Source: Sabulibacter ruber (GTDB taxonomy: Bacteria; Bacteroidota; Bacteroidia; Cytophagales; Hymenobacteraceae). From it: a stretch of DNA of 64,000 nt. The stretch spans positions 2,666,001 through 2,730,000 of the forward strand of contig NZ_JAFFID010000001.1 in the NCBI RefSeq assembly GCF_017355955.1, given 5' to 3'. This document shows, in pieces, positions 17,719 through 25,648 of this stretch. Positions within the stretch are counted from its first letter, which is position 1, and each line of letters begins with the position of its first letter. The translations under genes and the position numbers were made by a program. The notes beneath the pieces were generated by a model that worked only from the letters and a program-made list of their open reading frames with translations, did not search any database and was not told the DNA's origin.

Positions 17719-18498
17719 TTAGATAAGGAACTTCTCAGGGTTGGGAATGAACTTCAGAAACGCCTGGAAGTTGTCATAGTATTTCTCTTTATCCAGTTTG
17801 AAGTAGAAGGCTCCTTTGCGGGAATTCTCCTTGTCTTTTTCTTCCTGCTTTACCAGCAACCCCGTAGAAAGCACCTTCCGGCTGAAGTTACGCTTGTCAA
17901 ACGTGGTGTCGTAGAGTTTCTCGTAGAGGGTCTGTAGCTGCGGCAGGGTGAACTTCTCAGGCAACAGTTCAAACAGGATGGGGTGCAGCGCCGCTTTGTA
18001 GCGCAGGCGCATTTTGGCCATCTCTACCATCTGCTCGTGGTCAAAGATGAGTTTGGGCTTCTCGTTGAGCAGAAACCACTCTGCGTGGTAATCTGAGCTC
18101 AGCTGGGCCTGGTACTTCTGAATATCAATAAGGGCGAAATACGGCACCACAATGGTACGCTCCACAGGATCACGGTTAGGCTCACTGAAAGCCGAAATCT
18201 GCTCCAGGTACACTCCTTCCAGCCCGGTCAGTTGCTTTAGAACCCGCTGGGCACCTACTTCCAGGCTCTCATGGGGCTGAACGAACCCGCCCATCAAGCT
18301 CCACTTATTTTTCTCGGGGGCAAATCCTCTCTGGATCAACAACAGCTTGAAATTCTCGCCGTCAAACCCAAAGATGATACAGTCAACGGCAACAAGAACC
18401 CTTGTTTGCCCTGCATATTTCATCATTTCGCTTGTACTTTTTTCGTCAGTATCAAATGCAGGCAGAGATACTAAATCTTCTATAAAATTGCTTTCCAT
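17719..18498 (-). CDS. araR: NUDIX-fold transcriptional regulator, AraR-like (NrtR family)
   Basis: 259 aa. An N-terminal Nudix fold (about 30-165) is followed by a winged-helix DNA-binding domain (about 170-255: LPQLQTLYEKLYDTTFDKRNF...). The Nudix box starts at G71 and keeps E77 and R85, but the expected catalytic glutamates at 86, 89 and 90 are V, Q and L, so it should not hydrolyse nucleotides. This matches the known Bacteroides AraR, a NUDIX-type repressor that senses L-arabinose. It lies between the epimerase and araBDA on the same strand with its own gaps on both sides. The candidate operators elsewhere in the locus are its probable targets. The name is by family and context. Confidence 0.88.
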   Translation of the reverse strand: MESNFIEDLVSLPAFDTDEKSTSEMMKYAGQTRVLVAVDCIIFGFDGENFKLLLIQRGFAPEKNKWSLMGGFVQPHESLEVGAQRVLKQLTGLEGVYLEQISAFSEPNRDPVERTIVVPYFALIDIQKYQAQLSSDYHAEWFLLNEKPKLIFDHEQMVEMAKMRLRYKAALHPILFELLPEKFTLPQLQTLYEKLYDTTFDKRNFSRKVLSTGLLVKQEEKDKENSRKGAFYFKLDKEKYYDNFQAFLKFIPNPEKFLI

Positions 18499-18694
18499 GT
18501 TACTTACCTAATTCATTCTGCCTATTTATCTCTATTTGATTTTGCTATTCTTCACGGGGCTTTCTGCGCCAACGCATCGCAAGTAAGGAAATAAGGAGCA
18601 GTGCACCGCCTGTACGGTGATCAGAACCTTTGCAATTAAAGAGTAAGTACCTTTTTCACAAAAACGCACCTTAAGCGGACGTCCTGCGTGTTTC

Positions 18695-18732
18695 CGTTTT
18701 GCGCCTGTTTAAACCAAACCAGCCGTAAAACG
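18695..18732. repeat. Decayed copy of the dispersed palindromic element
   Basis: CGTTTTGCGCCTGTTT...AACCAGCCGTAAAACG fits the family core with a few mismatches. It lies in the 358-base gap between the aldose epimerase and the regulator gene; I see no gene in that gap. Confidence 0.5.
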
Positions 18733-18793
18733 CCCGTCTTTGTGAGTTCTGGTACTTAGAGCAAGATTTCAGGGAAAGGTTTAATTGCAAAAA

Positions 18794-18829
18794 TCCCCGG
18801 AAACTATCCTGAGCAATAATTTCCGGGGA
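18794..18829 (-). terminator. Terminator of the aldose epimerase gene
   Basis: TCCCCGGAAA (18794-18803) pairs with TTTCCGGGGA (18820-18829), followed on the minus strand by ATTTTTG. It lies 28 bases after the stop at 18857 and likely ends the susC-initiated transcript. Confidence 0.75.
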
Positions 18830-18856
18830 GCCTGAAGGTGTTATCAATGCGAGGGA

Positions 18857-20041
18857 TTACTTCGCAGAGAATTTGTACACGGTGGTGGTGTTATAGGTCT
18901 GTCCTGGTTTCAGAACGGTGCTAGGGAAATCAGGCTGGTTTGGCGTGTCTGGGAAGTGCTGGGTCTCCAGGCAGAAGGCCGACCGGAACTCATCTTTGGT
19001 ACCGTTCTTCAGCGTGTGGCTGGCATCCATGAAGTTGCCGCTGTAGAACTGCAGGCCTGGCTCCTGGGTGTGTACTTCCATGGTGATACCGCTCTTCTCT
19101 CCGGTTATGGTGGCCACTTTCTCCATTTCAGAGCCGGCGCTTCCGTTCAGGACATAGTTGTGGTCATAGCCGTTGCCGTGCTTCAATTGCTCATTCTGGT
19201 CTTTGATTCTGGACCCAATGGCTGTAGCCTGGCGGAAATCAAAAGGAGTACCCTCTACCGGTGTAATGCCCGTAGGAATTAAAGTAGAGTCTACCGGATT
19301 GTATCTGTCTGCGTTGATCTGCAGGGTATGGCCCAATATGTCACCGCTGCCTTCGCCGTTCAGGTTGAAGTAGGTGTGGTTGGTGAGGTTCACATGGGTG
19401 GTTTTATCAGTAGAAGCCTGGTAGTTGATTTTCAGCTCGTTTTCATCGGTGAGGGTGTAGGTGACTTTGGTGGTCAACGTACCGGGGTATCCTTCCTCCA
19501 TATCTTTAGACACGTAGGTCAGCTCCAGGGTTTTATCGTCTACCTGTTTGGCATCCCAAATCACGCGGGAGAACCCTTTGTTACCGCCGTGCAGGTGGTT
19601 GGCGCCGTTGTTGGTAGCCAGGGTGTACTCCTTGCCTTCCAGCTTGAACTTGCCTTTGGCGATGCGGTTGCCATAACGCCCAATAGTAGCCCCGAAGAAG
19701 GTATCGGCGCCTTCGGTGTAATCTTCCACGTTGTCAAACCCGATGGATACATCGGTGAGGTTGCCGTTTTTGTCTGGTACCAACAGGCTTACCAAACGGC
19801 CCCCGTAATTGGTAATGGCCACTTGTACATTGTTCTTGTTTTTGAGCACATACAGATCGGTTTGCTTACCGTCTATGGTTTTCTGGAAGTTAGCGCGGGC
19901 AGGTAGTTTCACTTCTTTGGCAGTAGTAGTTTGCGTTTGGGTTTCTTTAGATTCCTGGTTTCCGGAGTTCTGGTTACAGGCGCTGGCGAGTAGCATGGCA
20001 CTTAACAGCAACGCGGAAACTGGTCTTAGTACGTATTTCAT
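18857..20041 (-). CDS. Aldose 1-epimerase lipoprotein (GalM family)
   Basis: 394 aa. The signal peptide ends in a lipobox (LLASAC, Cys about residue 22), so it is a periplasm-facing or outer-membrane lipoprotein rather than a cytosolic mutarotase. Catalytic features are NHTYFNLNG (histidine) and the C-terminal CLETQHFPDTPN glutamate region. It interconverts alpha and beta anomers of free sugars, here probably the L-arabinose liberated in the periplasm before symporter uptake. It is the last gene of the SusCD/GH run, 67 bases after the GH43 endo-arabinanase-like gene, and is followed by a terminator. Confidence 0.93.
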   Translation of the reverse strand: MKYVLRPVSALLLSAMLLASACNQNSGNQESKETQTQTTTAKEVKLPARANFQKTIDGKQTDLYVLKNKNNVQVAITNYGGRLVSLLVPDKNGNLTDVSIGFDNVEDYTEGADTFFGATIGRYGNRIAKGKFKLEGKEYTLATNNGANHLHGGNKGFSRVIWDAKQVDDKTLELTYVSKDMEEGYPGTLTTKVTYTLTDENELKINYQASTDKTTHVNLTNHTYFNLNGEGSGDILGHTLQINADRYNPVDSTLIPTGITPVEGTPFDFRQATAIGSRIKDQNEQLKHGNGYDHNYVLNGSAGSEMEKVATITGEKSGITMEVHTQEPGLQFYSGNFMDASHTLKNGTKDEFRSAFCLETQHFPDTPNQPDFPSTVLKPGQTYNTTTVYKFSAK

Positions 20042-20108
20042 GGGTTAGTTATGAGTTTTTAGGGATTTTTTTCTAAAACTGAGCTAAATAACGGTGAAAA
20101 AACGCGGA

Positions 20109-21188
20109 TTACTGCGCCAAGGCAACCACCGGCCACTGCTCTTTATCCCAGGTCAACTTCTCAATGCGCAGTTTGGGCCGGCCGTTCTCAGCAGCGCTGT
20201 AGCCGTGAAAAATAAGATAATCTGTGTTGTCAAACGTGTACACGGAGTTGTGCCCTACCCCATTCCATTGCGCATTGCCCTCCAGCAAAATAGTGCCGCC
20301 CCCCGCATCCATGGCTACGCCGTTCTTGTCCAGATAAGGTCCTTGTACCTTTTTAGACCTTCCCACAATCATCTTGTAATCACTTTTCGCTCCTTTGCAG
20401 CAATAGTCAATGGAAGCGAACAGGTAATAATAACCGTTTTTCTTGAAAATAAAAGGGGCCTCTATCGCATTTCCACCGGCTTCTGGCGGATTGCCTGGTA
20501 TAGGGGCCGGATTTGTCTGTATTGTGAGCCCTTTTTTGCGGCTGGCGATGGTAGCGAATTTGCTGGGTTCCTCAGCCACCGACATACGGTCTTTGTTCAT
20601 TTTCACCAGCTGCAGCCCGCCCCAGAAAGAGCCAAACGAGAGCCAGGGAGTACCTTTCTCATCGGTGACCAGGTTAGGGTCAATGGCATTCCAGTTCGTT
20701 TGCCCCGGAATAGATTCTATGACCTTGCCGTGGTCTACCCACTTGAAATCCTTGTCAGAGGGGTCCAGGGTAACGTTAGTGGCCAGGCCAATGGCCGAGG
20801 TGTTTTTCCCGAACGCCGAGATGGAGTAATACAGGTAATATTTCCCGTTGTAAAAACTGATGTCCGGAGCCCAGATGTGGTTGTCTTTAAAGCCGGCTAC
20901 CGCTTTGGTAGCCCATTCAGGCGCGGTGGCAAACACCGGTTTCTCCCGTTTCCAGTTCTGCATATCTGTAGAGGACAGCACCGAGATACCCGGACCGGTA
21001 CAGAACAGGTAATACGTTTTGCCTTGTTTGGCCATCACGGGGTCATGCACCGTAATGTCACTGATGGGTTTCGTATCTGCCGCGGGCGTGGATGCCGCCG
21101 GTGCTGTGGCCACCTGCCTTGCCTGCGCGCATCCCATTCCTGCCACAAAAAGCAGCGATACGCAAACTTGTCTGATGATCTTTTTCAT
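20109..21188 (-). CDS. GH43 arabinan endo-1,5-alpha-L-arabinosidase (compact type)
   Basis: 359 aa with an N-terminal signal and a possible lipobox (VAGMGC). Five-bladed propeller GH43 with the three acidic residues in VHDPVMA (base), NAIDPNLV (pKa modulator) and NAIEAPFIF (acid). IWAPDISF, SFGSFWGG and LFASIDYCCKG are characteristic of endo-arabinanases (subfamily 4/5 type). It would cut the alpha-1,5-arabinan backbone in the periplasm or at the surface. It sits between the GH97 gene and the aldose epimerase in one co-directional run. Confidence 0.9.
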   Translation of the reverse strand: MKKIIRQVCVSLLFVAGMGCAQARQVATAPAASTPAADTKPISDITVHDPVMAKQGKTYYLFCTGPGISVLSSTDMQNWKREKPVFATAPEWATKAVAGFKDNHIWAPDISFYNGKYYLYYSISAFGKNTSAIGLATNVTLDPSDKDFKWVDHGKVIESIPGQTNWNAIDPNLVTDEKGTPWLSFGSFWGGLQLVKMNKDRMSVAEEPSKFATIASRKKGLTIQTNPAPIPGNPPEAGGNAIEAPFIFKKNGYYYLFASIDYCCKGAKSDYKMIVGRSKKVQGPYLDKNGVAMDAGGGTILLEGNAQWNGVGHNSVYTFDNTDYLIFHGYSAAENGRPKLRIEKLTWDKEQWPVVALAQ

Positions 21189-21331
21189 ACTTTCTCTGTT
21201 TGTTTACAGCCTCTTTTGGGGAAAACTGGCCTAAATCATATCTATTACTTTTCATCAACTTCTACACCCATGGCTGATACCCACACCTGAGTTAAGCAAT
21301 CCTGGCACTACTCCTAGCATCGCAAGCAAGA

Positions 21332-23335
21332 CTATTTCCCTGGGCTTGCCGTCTCCAGGCCCGGGAACACCAGCACGAAGCCGCCATTGGGTTTCAGGTT
21401 CACGGTGTATTTGCCACTGGCTGGCACCTCTGCACTCTGCTGCTGAAAACCCGATGCATCTTGCCCGTCTGTGATCAGGTCACCTTTTTTCCGGGGCAGG
21501 AAAGACAAATCCAGTTGCAGTTGTTTGGCGGTATTCTCGCCGTTGATGCCGGCCACGTACCATCTGCCGTTCGCCTGCCGGGCCATCACTACCTCTTTCC
21601 CGGGGTAACCTTCAACAAACTTAGAGTCTTCCCACACGGTGGGCACCTGGCGCATGTATTCCCGCACGTAGGCGGGCATTTTGGCCATGCCCGAGGGAGT
21701 CTCCACGTAGTGCTGAATGCCTGAAATGAACAACACCGACAGGGCCAGTTCAAAGCCTTTGGTGGTTTTGCGGTCTATGTTAGGGATTTTGTCCAAGTTC
21801 ACGGGCGTGAAATCCATGGGGTCAAAGGCGTTGCGGGTAAACGGAATCACCGTGGCGTGGGCCGGTTCCTCATTGGCGTTCTGCTGCTCAAAGGTGATAA
21901 ACTCAAAGCCTTTGATAGACTCCATGGTCATGAGGTTAGGATAGGTGCGCTGCCAGCCGCGGGGCAACGTACAGCCGTGGAAATTGACCAGTATCTGGTT
22001 TTCGGCGGCGTCCTTCAGAATATCAGTGTAGTACTGCATCACACTTTGCCCATCGCCGCCAAAGAAATCCACCTTCACGCCTTTGATGCCCATCTCGCGC
22101 AGCCGTTTGAATTCCTGCATGCGGCTTTCGTGGGTCAGCATTCTGTCTTTGGGCGTATAGGGCGTAGTGTTCCAGTCTCCGGCGGAGTTGTACCACAGCA
22201 GCAGGCCTACGTTTTTGGTTTTGGCGTAATCGGCTAGTTCTTTCATTTTGGCGTAACCAATTTTCCGGTCCCAATCGGCGTCAATGAGGCAGTAACTCCA
22301 TTTCATGCGGCTGGCGTAGTCAATGAAGCGTTTCTGCACATCGTACACGGTGGAGTCATCTTTCAGAAGTCCCCAGCTCCAGGCTGCTTTTCCGGGTTTG
22401 ATGAACGAGGGGTCTAGTTTGATGGCCGGTTTCGCCAGGTCCGTTCCCAGGGTAGACTCCGCAATGGTTTTCAGGGAGCCTACGGCAATGATGCGCCACG
22501 GCGTGTACCAGGGCAAAGAAGATTGGGGGTTCAAGATACCGCCGGGGTGTTTCTCTGGCTCCTGCGGAAACGCGATGAGGTACTCGCCGCCCGGTGCGTT
22601 CTGCGCCAACCTGGAGGCACAATAATCGCCTTCCGGGGCAGACTCCGTGATCAAAGCCCAGTTCTCTCCGCTCTGGAAAAGCGCCGGAAACACCCACCCT
22701 GCCTTGAGCGGCGAAGGCGTGCCCACCGGGATGCCCTTCAGATAATATTCCTCATAAGACGGGTTGGTCTGGCTCCAGCCGGTCTTGGCCTCTGACATAG
22801 GCTGCAGCCACCCTTTGGCGCTCTCCGGAAACCTGAAACTGGTGATCTCCTGGCTGATTTTCTTTTCCCCCGAGGTCTGGCCGGGGAAATAGTACCTAAA
22901 GGCCACGCCGTCATCAGAGACCTGAAAAATGACCTCCATCTTTTGGCCGCTGGCATTCTTGAGGCGGAAAGTGCGTTTGTTGGCTTTGTAGGAATTTCGC
23001 CTGCGTTTAGCCGTGAGGATTTCATAGGTGTCCTGCACCTTTTCCACGTCAGACACAGACTCCAGCGCCAGGCCTTTGGTGAAATCGGTGTCTTCCATGA
23101 GCACGCCCAATCTGGAGTCCTGCAACACCGGAGCTCCGCCGCGGGAAACCGAGTAGGTAGCCTGTTGGTCTGGCGTAAGGCTGAACCGAACGGCAATGCT
23201 TTTATCCGGGCTCTCCACCAGATACTCCTTCTCCAGCGCAGCGCTGAAACCAGTGGTCCCTTTTTGAGTGCAGGCACTGAGCAGGAACAGCCCCAGCAGC
23301 AGGAGACCAGTAAATCTATTCACAAAGATTGTCAT
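21332..23335 (-). CDS. GH97 glycosidase of the retaining (Asp nucleophile) type
   Basis: 667 aa lipoprotein from the ATG at 23335 (LFLLSAC lipobox, Cys22); an upstream in-frame start would put 16 extra residues before the signal and is less likely. The N-terminal beta-sandwich and (beta/alpha)8 barrel layout fits GH97. GVKVDFFGGD places an aspartate (about D423) where retaining GH97 enzymes have their nucleophile; inverting SusB-like members use glutamates instead. Retaining members are alpha-galactosidases or beta-L-arabinopyranosidases. In this arabinan locus release of terminal beta-L-arabinopyranose or alpha-galactose from side chains is the most plausible role (inference). Confidence 0.9.
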   Translation of the reverse strand: MTIFVNRFTGLLLLGLFLLSACTQKGTTGFSAALEKEYLVESPDKSIAVRFSLTPDQQATYSVSRGGAPVLQDSRLGVLMEDTDFTKGLALESVSDVEKVQDTYEILTAKRRRNSYKANKRTFRLKNASGQKMEVIFQVSDDGVAFRYYFPGQTSGEKKISQEITSFRFPESAKGWLQPMSEAKTGWSQTNPSYEEYYLKGIPVGTPSPLKAGWVFPALFQSGENWALITESAPEGDYCASRLAQNAPGGEYLIAFPQEPEKHPGGILNPQSSLPWYTPWRIIAVGSLKTIAESTLGTDLAKPAIKLDPSFIKPGKAAWSWGLLKDDSTVYDVQKRFIDYASRMKWSYCLIDADWDRKIGYAKMKELADYAKTKNVGLLLWYNSAGDWNTTPYTPKDRMLTHESRMQEFKRLREMGIKGVKVDFFGGDGQSVMQYYTDILKDAAENQILVNFHGCTLPRGWQRTYPNLMTMESIKGFEFITFEQQNANEEPAHATVIPFTRNAFDPMDFTPVNLDKIPNIDRKTTKGFELALSVLFISGIQHYVETPSGMAKMPAYVREYMRQVPTVWEDSKFVEGYPGKEVVMARQANGRWYVAGINGENTAKQLQLDLSFLPRKKGDLITDGQDASGFQQQSAEVPASGKYTVNLKPNGGFVLVFPGLETASPGK

Positions 23336-23445
23336 CCTATGGGTGCAGTTTAACCGCTTAGAAATAGAAATCAACAGACACAAGGGGCACCGTTTTCGGC
23401 TTGGTCTTCAGAAATCAGCCTTAAAACAGCCCGCCGGGTATTCAT

Positions 23446-23552
23446 AAGTAAAGAGAGAAAGGGAGCGCAGGAGCGGGTGTTTCCAGGCTGAATCCCCCAA
23501 AACAGCCCGAAAACGAAACCACAAGCCTTAAACCGCTCCCTTCTCTTTACTT
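23446..23552 (-). repeat. Compound inverted repeat between the GH51 and GH97 genes
   Basis: AAGTAAAGAGAGAAAGGGAGCG (23446-23467) pairs with CGCTCCCTTCTCTTTACTT (23534-23552) except for a three-base bulge. The inside carries decayed copies of the dispersed palindrome (around 23391-23435 and 23480-23515). The right arm overlaps the GH51 stop codon at 23547, so the fold could expose or protect the mRNA 3' end. Confidence 0.55.
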
Positions 23553-25574
23553 GGTATTCTGTGAGTATTGGCCCGCGTTTGGAGAAACTTTCACCCTGAT
23601 CACGTTCACTGAGTAAGGCTCCAGCGCCAGTTTCACGCGTTTGTTTTTCACCTGCACCTGCTGTTGCACCGGACTGATGGCCGTTGGGTTGGCGAAGGTG
23701 TTCATCTGCTCCAGGTTGCTGCTTCTCAGTTTCTGCAGGGTTCCTTTGCTTTGGGTGCTTTTCACTCCGTCAATCAGGAACTCGCCTTCCTGCGCCTTAC
23801 CAGAGGTGTTCACCACTTTCAGGATCACTTCGTTTGTTTTTCTATCCATACTGGCCGAGGCAAACAGACTGTCCTGGCCGGTTACGTTGGCGTTGTTGCG
23901 CTGGATAGGCACCAGGTGCGTACCCACGTTGGTAGAGAACAGTTTCTGCACGTAGTAATTAGGTGTCCCGAAGGCTTGCAGGTTGTTCACCCAGATCATG
24001 TCTGGGGTCCACTGCCAGCCTTCTTCATGCGCGAACAACGGCGCGTAAGAGGCCATTACCACCACATCGGCGTTGCGCTCCAGGCCGGTCATAAAAGCGG
24101 CTTCTGACAATGCTCCGCGCCAGTTGTTTTTGTTATCCGGGCTGGCGATGGCTACGGTTTGGGAAGCATACTCTCCGGCAAAGATTTTAGGTCCTTTGCG
24201 GTCATATTTATCATAGCGGGTAGCATTTTGCTGAAACCACTCCGGCGCGCGGTAATAGTGCTCGTCAATGATTTCGGCGTTGAGGCCGCGCAGGGTTTTG
24301 TCCAGGTACTCAAACTCAGGACCATCTGGGAAAGGCCCGGTGGTAGTAATCAGCTTCACCTCCGGGTATTTGGCTTTCAGGGCCTTCACAAACAGTTTAT
24401 ACCGATCAATGTACTGCTCGCCCCACTGCTCATTGCCCACCCCCAGGTATTTCAGGTTGAACGGAGCCGGGTGGCCCATCTGCGCGCGGATTTTGCCCCA
24501 CTCAGAAGTAACCGGCCCGTTGGCAAACTCAATCAGGTCCAGGGCATCCTGGATGTAAGGATCTAACTGGTCCAGCGGCACTACCTCGCCGGTGTTGAAC
24601 TGGCAAGCCATTCCGCAGTTCAGGATGGGAAGCGGTTCTGCCCCAATGTCCTCAGACAATTGGAAGTACTCAAAGAAACCTAACCCAAAGGTCTGGAAAT
24701 AATCTGGCGTGTGCCGGTGCTTGAACTCAGTGTTCCAGCGGTTCACCAGGGTGGCACGGTTCTCCACATCGCCAATGGTTTTTTTCCACTGGAAACGCTC
24801 ATCCAGAGTACGTCCTTCCACAATACAGCCTCCGGGGAAACGCAGGAAACCTGGTTTCATATCGGCTAACAACTGCACCATGTCGGCGCGGAGGCCGTTA
24901 GGGCGCTGCTTCCAAGTATTCTTCGGGAACAGGGAAATCATGTCCAGGTCCACCGCTCCCGGGCCTTGGGCCAACACCTGCAAACGGCCTTTGGGATCTG
25001 TAGCGGTAGCCGTTAAACTGGCGGTGTATTTCTTCCATTCCTGGCCGGCGGGCGTTACGGTGGCAGACCCAATTTTCTCGCCTTTTGAGTTCAGCAGTTC
25101 AACGGTAATGGGCATGGTGCTGCCAGGCTGCTGCCTTGCCCAAACAGAGAAGTTGTACTGCTCGCCTTTCTTGAGGCCCATGCCCCGGAAACCCTCGTTC
25201 ACCAGACCATAGCCCTGGCCAGCCTTGGAAGTAAGGCGCAGGAACCTTGGGTTGGTAGGGTTTACTCCGCCGCGGTTATGTACCAGCAGGCTGCCTTCCG
25301 TATTCGGCTGCTTTTTCTCCTGCCAGCCCATCATGGGCGTATCAAATTCAAAGGAACGGTTCTTAACCAACTCGGCGTAGATACCACCATCGGCACCCAG
25401 GTTGATGTCTTCAAAGAAAATGCCGTACATGGTGGGGGCTATCTCGCCGTACACCTGATCTGCTTTCACCTGGAAGGTCTTAGTGGAAGGAGTCTGCGCC
25501 GACACATTAAGCGCCAGCATACAGCCGGTAGCTAGGGCAGCAAAGGAAAAGGTTTTGTGCGTCATGGTGTTCAA
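23547..25574 (-). CDS. GH51 alpha-L-arabinofuranosidase with carbohydrate-binding-like insert
   Basis: 675 aa, secreted (signal ends near NVSAQ). The catalytic half begins with GEIAPTMYGIFFEDINLGADGG, is interrupted by a CBM4-like beta-sandwich region at about 80-215, then continues with GFLRFPGGCIVEG. GVGNEQWGEQ holds the acid/base glutamate. A C-terminal beta-sandwich closes the protein. It removes alpha-1,2, alpha-1,3 or alpha-1,5 arabinofuranosyl residues. It is the larger of two GH51 enzymes in the locus; the other (35120) is a compact form with a separate promoter. 74 bases after the GH127/146 gene. Confidence 0.93.
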   Translation of the reverse strand: MNTMTHKTFSFAALATGCMLALNVSAQTPSTKTFQVKADQVYGEIAPTMYGIFFEDINLGADGGIYAELVKNRSFEFDTPMMGWQEKKQPNTEGSLLVHNRGGVNPTNPRFLRLTSKAGQGYGLVNEGFRGMGLKKGEQYNFSVWARQQPGSTMPITVELLNSKGEKIGSATVTPAGQEWKKYTASLTATATDPKGRLQVLAQGPGAVDLDMISLFPKNTWKQRPNGLRADMVQLLADMKPGFLRFPGGCIVEGRTLDERFQWKKTIGDVENRATLVNRWNTEFKHRHTPDYFQTFGLGFFEYFQLSEDIGAEPLPILNCGMACQFNTGEVVPLDQLDPYIQDALDLIEFANGPVTSEWGKIRAQMGHPAPFNLKYLGVGNEQWGEQYIDRYKLFVKALKAKYPEVKLITTTGPFPDGPEFEYLDKTLRGLNAEIIDEHYYRAPEWFQQNATRYDKYDRKGPKIFAGEYASQTVAIASPDNKNNWRGALSEAAFMTGLERNADVVVMASYAPLFAHEEGWQWTPDMIWVNNLQAFGTPNYYVQKLFSTNVGTHLVPIQRNNANVTGQDSLFASASMDRKTNEVILKVVNTSGKAQEGEFLIDGVKSTQSKGTLQKLRSSNLEQMNTFANPTAISPVQQQVQVKNKRVKLALEPYSVNVIRVKVSPNAGQYSQNTK

Positions 25575-25648
25575 ATAAAAAGGTACTATCTATTTTTTCG
25601 GTTCAGGACTGTTCACCCGCCAGCCTGTATTCTCAATGGGAAACAAGG

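Noticed and set aside
20094..21290. 398-codon plus-strand frame opposite the GH43 gene
   Set aside because: Antisense shadow of a clear GH43 gene; no family motif and no plausible start context.
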